Shown piece by piece: positions 59,368 through 64,000 of a DNA stretch of 64,000 nt (position 1 is the first letter of the stretch; each line of letters begins with the position of its first letter). The stretch is from contig CM053276.1 in the NCBI GenBank assembly GCA_028583415.1, forward strand, positions 6,478,663 to 6,542,662, read 5' to 3'. Made by a program: the position numbers and the translations under genes. The notes under the pieces were generated by a model. It searched no databases and was not told where the DNA came from. It worked only from the letters and a program-made list of their open reading frames with translations. Origin of the DNA: Protea cynaroides (taxonomy: Eukaryota > Streptophyta > Magnoliopsida > Proteales > Proteaceae).

Positions 59368-61292
59368 GGTATTGTTTGTTTTATAAACCACATCGTCATT
59401 CTTCAAGATCTCAACCAAACCAGACAATCCTTGGACCAAGTCAACAGCTCTTTGTCCATGAACAATTATGATCTAGCACTGGATATTCAAGCTCGGAGAT
59501 CCAAACTTTCCAACCACAGTCCAATCATCCAGTCCCGAAAACACCGTCTGCAGAGCTTTGACATACATTAGGTCATACCTCATACAATGTTAAATTATCT
59601 TGGCTGGAGGCTTGTAGAATTCCCTTGGAACTACCCCATCTTGATCTTCTTCTTTTTATCATCATTTACACTATTTTATAAAAAAAATAAAGATAGCATA
59701 AGCAAAAACCATCAGGACACAAAGATGTGTAGTACAACAAAGCATATAGCCCAAATCCAATGTAGGAATTGGCTATATCTTAAAAAAAGACAGAAATAGA
59801 TATGATCATTTTGAAGGGCATGCAATACCCAACCCTGAACCCATCATTAATATCCAATATGCAGACAATACCGTATATTCTGCTTCCCACATTCAGTTGT
59901 CACTTAAAATGAGTAGCTCATAAATGAAGGCTATGTGAGGCCCGGAAAAAAAAAACCCCAAGAGCAAATAGATTCTAGTGGGGGAGGTTGCTAGGATACA
60001 ACATTTGCAGACAACCGTTATTGTGATGTCGCCTATCTTCCTTCCATCCATCAAGGGATGCCTCTCAAAGCCATGTACAAAGAAATCAATCTTTAGGATT
60101 CAATGACAGAAGAGATGAAGGAAAAAAATTAGCCAGTAAGAAGGGTCATTGTTTTTGCAGATGAGGTAAGCTCACTCTCATGAAAGCTGCCTTCTTAGCA
60201 TTCCTGTCTACCTTCAATCTTAATTGACTCAGCCTCTATGACAAAGAAATTAGAGCAATTTGAAAGTGATTACCCTTGGGCGGGCTTATGATAATCACAG
60301 TTTTCATCTTGTTGAGTTGAGATGAAGTATGTACCCTAAAAGTTGGGGTAGTGGGAATCAGACCCGTTATTCCTCTAAACTGCTCTTTGAAATGGCTTTA
60401 GCACTTTCAGTTAGAAACAAAAGCTTATCAAGACACCTAACAGCCCCAAAGTACCAGTCTAAGAAAATAGTTACAATAACCAATGACACTTTCAAGCAGA
60501 ATATCAAAATTGCACATGGAAAGGGGGAATACTGAAGTTTCTGGCGCATAAATGGTGCTTGGAGAACCTGCTTCATAAGCTTTCCAAAAATTGTTTGCGA
60601 ATTCCAGCAATAAAGGGGCTTTCTAGCATATCATATTAACAGGCAGGCTCTGAACAGAATATGATTCCACTCCTTCAGAATAAACATTAAAAATTGGGAG
60701 CTAGATCAACTTAGACAATACCTCTGCAAGAAGGTGTAAGCATAGTCAGCAAAGTTGATGGCAAATGGTGCAGAAATAACTCTGGCCATGGTTAAATCTC
60801 AGTGTCATGCTCTCATATGACATACTGATCCTTCACTTTCCTCTGAATGTAGCTCAACGAAGGGTGTCCCAAACAAAATCCAATTCTTCAATTGGAATAC
60901 TGTTAAGGACAGCATTTTAACAATTAATCATATCATCTCCAATAGGCTTCAACCTTCCAATGTCTGCTTTCTTCGCTTAAGTGCTGCGAAATCTGTCTCA
61001 TATACACTTGTGGGTGGTCATTTCACTTTCTGGTCTGTTCCAGGCTTCCAGCCTATTTCAGGAGACGGGTTAAATCGGCCATGCCACTGCATATTCCAGA
61101 CTTCATGTGGTGCTGAAACACTCCTATCTTCACTAGAAAGCAAAGTTGCCATGGTGCAAAGAGAGCCAACCCAATGACTAGGCAGAGCCAAGGAGCCAAT
61201 GCGAGAAGCATTTTTTATAGCCAAGGCCATATTTTCCAGTATGTTAGAATATAAAACATATGGAGGTAAAAATGATATTGTAAAAGCTTATA
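59368..61292. other. Non-coding stretch, no gene recognised
   Basis: Some minus-strand pieces look faintly protein-like (for example LLEFANNFWKAYEAGSPSTI near 60,600-60,540), but stops are frequent and I cannot assign a family. The missing THG1 domain-1 exons were sought here without success. Probably intron or old repeat. Confidence 0.35.
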
Positions 61293-61993
61293 ATGTGAAA
61301 ATGATAAATGCTTAGTATTTTTTTGGGAATTAGTTGGAATGTGCTCCTATCTTTTAATAGATTTTTGGTTCACACGACCAATTGCAGCAAATGCTTGTCA
61401 AAAAGCATTTGTAACTAATTGTACCATGTGAAGGTGCCAAAGATTAATTTTTAGGCCTGGACAACTTAAAACATAAGGCAAGTAGGCAACTGCAGCCTAT
61501 GGCCTCAAGGCCTGCCTTATCGCCTACTCGACACCTCAACAACTATACTAGAAAGGGCACTTAAGTTATGAAGAATGCTACTTTTGACAACTTTATATAG
61601 TGTCTGGGGCAAAAGAAAAAGCAGTCTTTCAAGAATCATTGTAAACCTGCTCTCTGTCACTCTCTTCACAGGGGATTGTCTACTGTCTATACCATGTGAA
61701 AATGATAAATGCTTAGTATTTGTACCATGTGAAGGTGCCAAAGACTAATTTTTAGGTCTGGACAACTTAAAACATAAGGCAAGTAGGCAACTGCAGCCTA
61801 TGGCCTCAAGGCCTGCCTTATCGCCTACTCGACACCTCAACAACTATACTAGAAAGGGCACTTAAGTTATGAAGAATGCTACTTTTGACAACTTTATATA
61901 GTGTCTGGGGCAAAAGAAAAAGCAGTCTGTCAAGAATCATTGTAAACCTGCTCCGTGTCACTCTCTTCACAGGGGATTGTCTACTGTCTATAC
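61293..61993. repeat. Large tandem duplication (401 bp + 300 bp)
   Basis: Unit 1 (61,293-61,693) and unit 2 (61,694-61,993) both start ATGTGAAAATGATAAATGC and end GGGGATTGTCTACTGTCTAT. Unit 2 lacks about 100 bp that follow AGTATTT in unit 1. They share an AAGGCAAGTAGGC...GCCTACTCGACACC segment, reminiscent of the AGGCG family ends. Few other differences, so it is relatively recent. Confidence 0.92.
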
Positions 61994-62186
61994 GACTATA
62001 CCTGATATCACGAGACAAAGGAGAGAAGTTCTTGTTTTCTTTTCTTTTTCTTTTTTTTCTTTTTTTTTTTCAACGGAATTGCCATCAATGCTTTTACATA
62101 GATCCGCTTGGACTGTATAGGTGTAGTAGGCTGCCCTTTCTTCAATAAACTATATTGCTTAACTTATATAACAAGTTAACAACAAC

Positions 62187-62286
62187 AACAACAACGGCAA
62201 TAATATTCTTGTTAAGTAGCAGCATTAACTTGTTATAACAACAACAGCCATAATATTCTTGTTAAGTAGCAGTATTAACATGTCAC
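62187..62286. repeat. Tandem duplication, 50-bp unit x2
   Basis: ACAACRRCMATAATATTCTT-type units recur 50 bp apart (TAATATTCTTGTTAAGTAGC at 62,201 and 62,251), directly left of the RTE LINE target site. Confidence 0.85.
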
Positions 62287-62306
62287 AGAAATATATTATT
62301 ACATAA

Positions 62307-63485
62307 ACAACAACAACAAAACCTTATCCCTACTAAATGGGGTCGGCTACATAGATTCTTGTTCGCCAATCAGCTCTGTTCGATGTCATACTTGAAGCAA
62401 AGCCTAACCTATACATGTCTTTCTTCACCACCTCCCCTAGAGTCATCTTAGGTCTACTCCTAGCTCTTTTAGATCCTTTAATCTGAATCGAATTACTCCT
62501 TTATACGGGAGCATCTAACAGCCTCCATTGAACATGGCCATACCATCTCAAATGATTTTCTCATAGTTTATCATGTATCAGCGCTACTAACAAATCAGCT
62601 CTAATACAATCATTCTTTACCTTATCCTTCCTAGTTTTGCCACACATTCATCTTAACATCTTCATCTCAACTACACTAAGTTTATCTATATGATGTTTCT
62701 TAACTGCCCAACATTCTACACCATACATCATAGCCGGTCGAACGACTGTCTTGTAGAATTTTCCTTTAATTTTTAAAGGAATACGTTGATCACACAACAT
62801 TCCAGACGCATTTCTCCACTTCAGCCATCCTATTTTAATCCTTTGTAAAACATCATTTATATCACCTTCTTTGTTTATGGTTGGACCTAGATACCTAAAA
62901 TTATCACTTTGTTTATTTCCCTCTCATGAATGTTCACCATGTCATTATCCGTCCTTCTGTGACTAAAGTTACACACCATATACTCTTACTTCGCTCTACT
63001 TATCTTAAAACATTTTGATTCTAACACTAATCTCTATAGCTCTAACTTGGCATTAATCCATGTTTTTGTCTCATCCACCAAAATAATATCATCAACGAAA
63101 AACATACACCAAGAAACATCATCTTGAATGTCTCTGGTTAGATCATCCATAATGAGGGCAAATAGATAAGGGCTTAAAGCTGATCCTTGATGTAACCCCA
63201 TTGTAATTGAGAATTCACAACCTTGACCCCGCACGATTTTCACACTATCACCACATTATAATACATATCCTTAACTATGTCCACATATTTGCTTGAAACG
63301 CTTCTCTTCTCTAGTACTTACCAAATTAACTCCTTAAGAACTCTATCATAAGCTTTTTCTAGATCGATAAAAATCATATGGAGGTCCTTCTTGCCTTCTC
63401 TACATTTTTCCATGAGTTTCCTAAGCAAGTAAATAGCCTCTGTCGTGGATCTACCTGGCATAAAACCAAACTGATTCCCCGTGAT
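62307..63485 (-). mobile_element. 5'-truncated RTE-clade LINE with 20-bp TSD
   Basis: The 3' end (left) has the AACAACAACAAAACCTTATC and ACTAAATGGGGTCGGCTACA signature of plant RTE elements. A 20-bp target duplication starting AGAAATATATTAT flanks it (62,287-62,306 and 63,486-63,505, one mismatch). It covers only the RT C-terminal two thirds, about 1.2 kb. Confidence 0.95.
62420..63470 (-). pseudogene. RTE LINE reverse transcriptase fragment
   Basis: On the minus strand: NQFGFMPGRSTTEAIYLLRK, GLHQGSALSPYLFALIMDDL, CMFFVDDIILVDETKTWINA (catalytic FVDD box), then an FYKTVVRPAMMYGVECW-like block and the terminal LRWYGHVQ-like region. Frame changes and stops are present. It is the C-terminal part of the single RTE ORF and lacks the endonuclease. 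Confidence 0.87.
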
Positions 63486-63505
63486 AGAAATATATTATGA
63501 CATAA

Positions 63506-64000
63506 TAGTTTATAATTATCAAAAAGCTTGAGTTTCTTCTCTTCAAACCTTTCATGCTGAAAGTAACACTAATCTATTTTCTCCCTTGATTGACATTATT
63601 AACATACCTTTATATCTAGAGCTAACAGAACAAGACACTAAAATAGAATTATAACCGCCGGGGGGGGGGATGGTCTACATGTAAAAAATTCCAAATTATC
63701 CTGATGGCTTCCCATGAAATTTGAGAAGCACCAATTGAGCAAATCTGATAACACACTACTAACTCCTCTTAAAAGATGTTATCAGCAAATTTGTTAAGAG
63801 GGTTAGTCAATTAATAGAGAACAGTCCCAAAGAAAAATCGTATAATTTGTAAGACAATAAATATCACGGATACTTCTGATCATAAACTTTCCCTACTGTG
63901 AATAACCAAATGGTGATACACGTAAATGCAAGCATACATATGAATGTATTTATTGTAATGTGCTGTAATGAGTTTATGTCCAAGTTCAGTGTTACCAAAT
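63506..64000. other. Non-coding end of window
   Basis: AT-rich, with a G-run at 63,660-63,669. No coding frame, THG1 exon or repeat terminus recognised. Confidence 0.5.

Noticed and set aside
60000..61010. Protein-like fragments on the minus strand (such as the FWKAYEAGSPSTIYAPE region)
   Set aside because: Stops are frequent and no family could be named; they may be an old repeat.
47793..64000. Missing THG1 domain-1 exons
   Set aside because: I searched the minus strand for the SDEY, FDGR, WRQxDC and HINNQYN blocks and found none; I do not report exons without those signals.

Overview
This is nuclear DNA from a flowering plant with a repeat-rich genome. The evidence is tRNA-iMet-primed Copia elements with the TTGAGGGGGAGTGTT-type polypurine tract, a Tat-lineage Gypsy element with an antisense extra gene, plant L1 and RTE LINEs, hAT-type miniature elements, GT-AG introns and a tandem-domain tRNA-His guanylyltransferase, which is a land-plant arrangement. 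The species cannot be named from the sequence. I saw no tRNA, rRNA, CRISPR array or bacterial-style operon.

The only host gene I can identify is THG1, on the minus strand. Eight exons lie between 47,792 and 5,911. They encode the end of Thg1 domain 1 and all of domain 2, in one open frame with consistent splice phases, down to a stop at 5,911. The exons for the rest of domain 1 and the start codon were not found and probably lie beyond base 64,000. Two introns are very large (about 18.2 kb and 14.0 kb) because they hold nested retrotransposons. One 263-bp exon (33,417-33,679) sits in a 575-bp island between two retroelement blocks.

Layout from left to right. 1-5,450: downstream flank with a hAT fragment, an AT-rich TIR repeat, a TA microsatellite, three adjacent short tandem duplications and a 610-bp hAT element with an 8-bp TSD. 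5,453-8,520: the last four THG1 exons and a short RTE tail with its TSD. 8,900-14,290: a decayed antisense L1 LINE, broken by a Gypsy 3' end/LTR and by a 915-bp hAT element. 14,771-15,234: two THG1 exons. 17,818-33,263: Copia-1, split by a Tat/Gypsy element (19,555-30,251, TSD GGAAG). 33,417-33,679: THG1 junction exon. 33,839-46,207: Copia-3, split by Copia-2 (34,823-40,262, TSD AGGTT) and by a hAT element, with its 3' LTR broken by another element. 47,685-47,792: THG1 exon of domain 1. 48,740-48,961: foldback MITE with an 11-bp TSD. 49,276-59,367: Copia-4, carrying four or five later insertions. 59,368-64,000: a large tandem duplication and a 5'-truncated RTE LINE with a 20-bp TSD.

The most interesting structures are: the antisense gene inside the Tat element, with its own TATA box, candidate introns and poly(A) signal; a hAT group in which one family's internal core recurs under different terminal sequences; a 1.46-kb insertion with 207-bp inverted termini but a 5-bp, LTR-like TSD; and a THG1 gene that keeps an open frame although most of its length is transposon. 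All retroelement coding regions seen are broken by stops, frameshifts or deletions.
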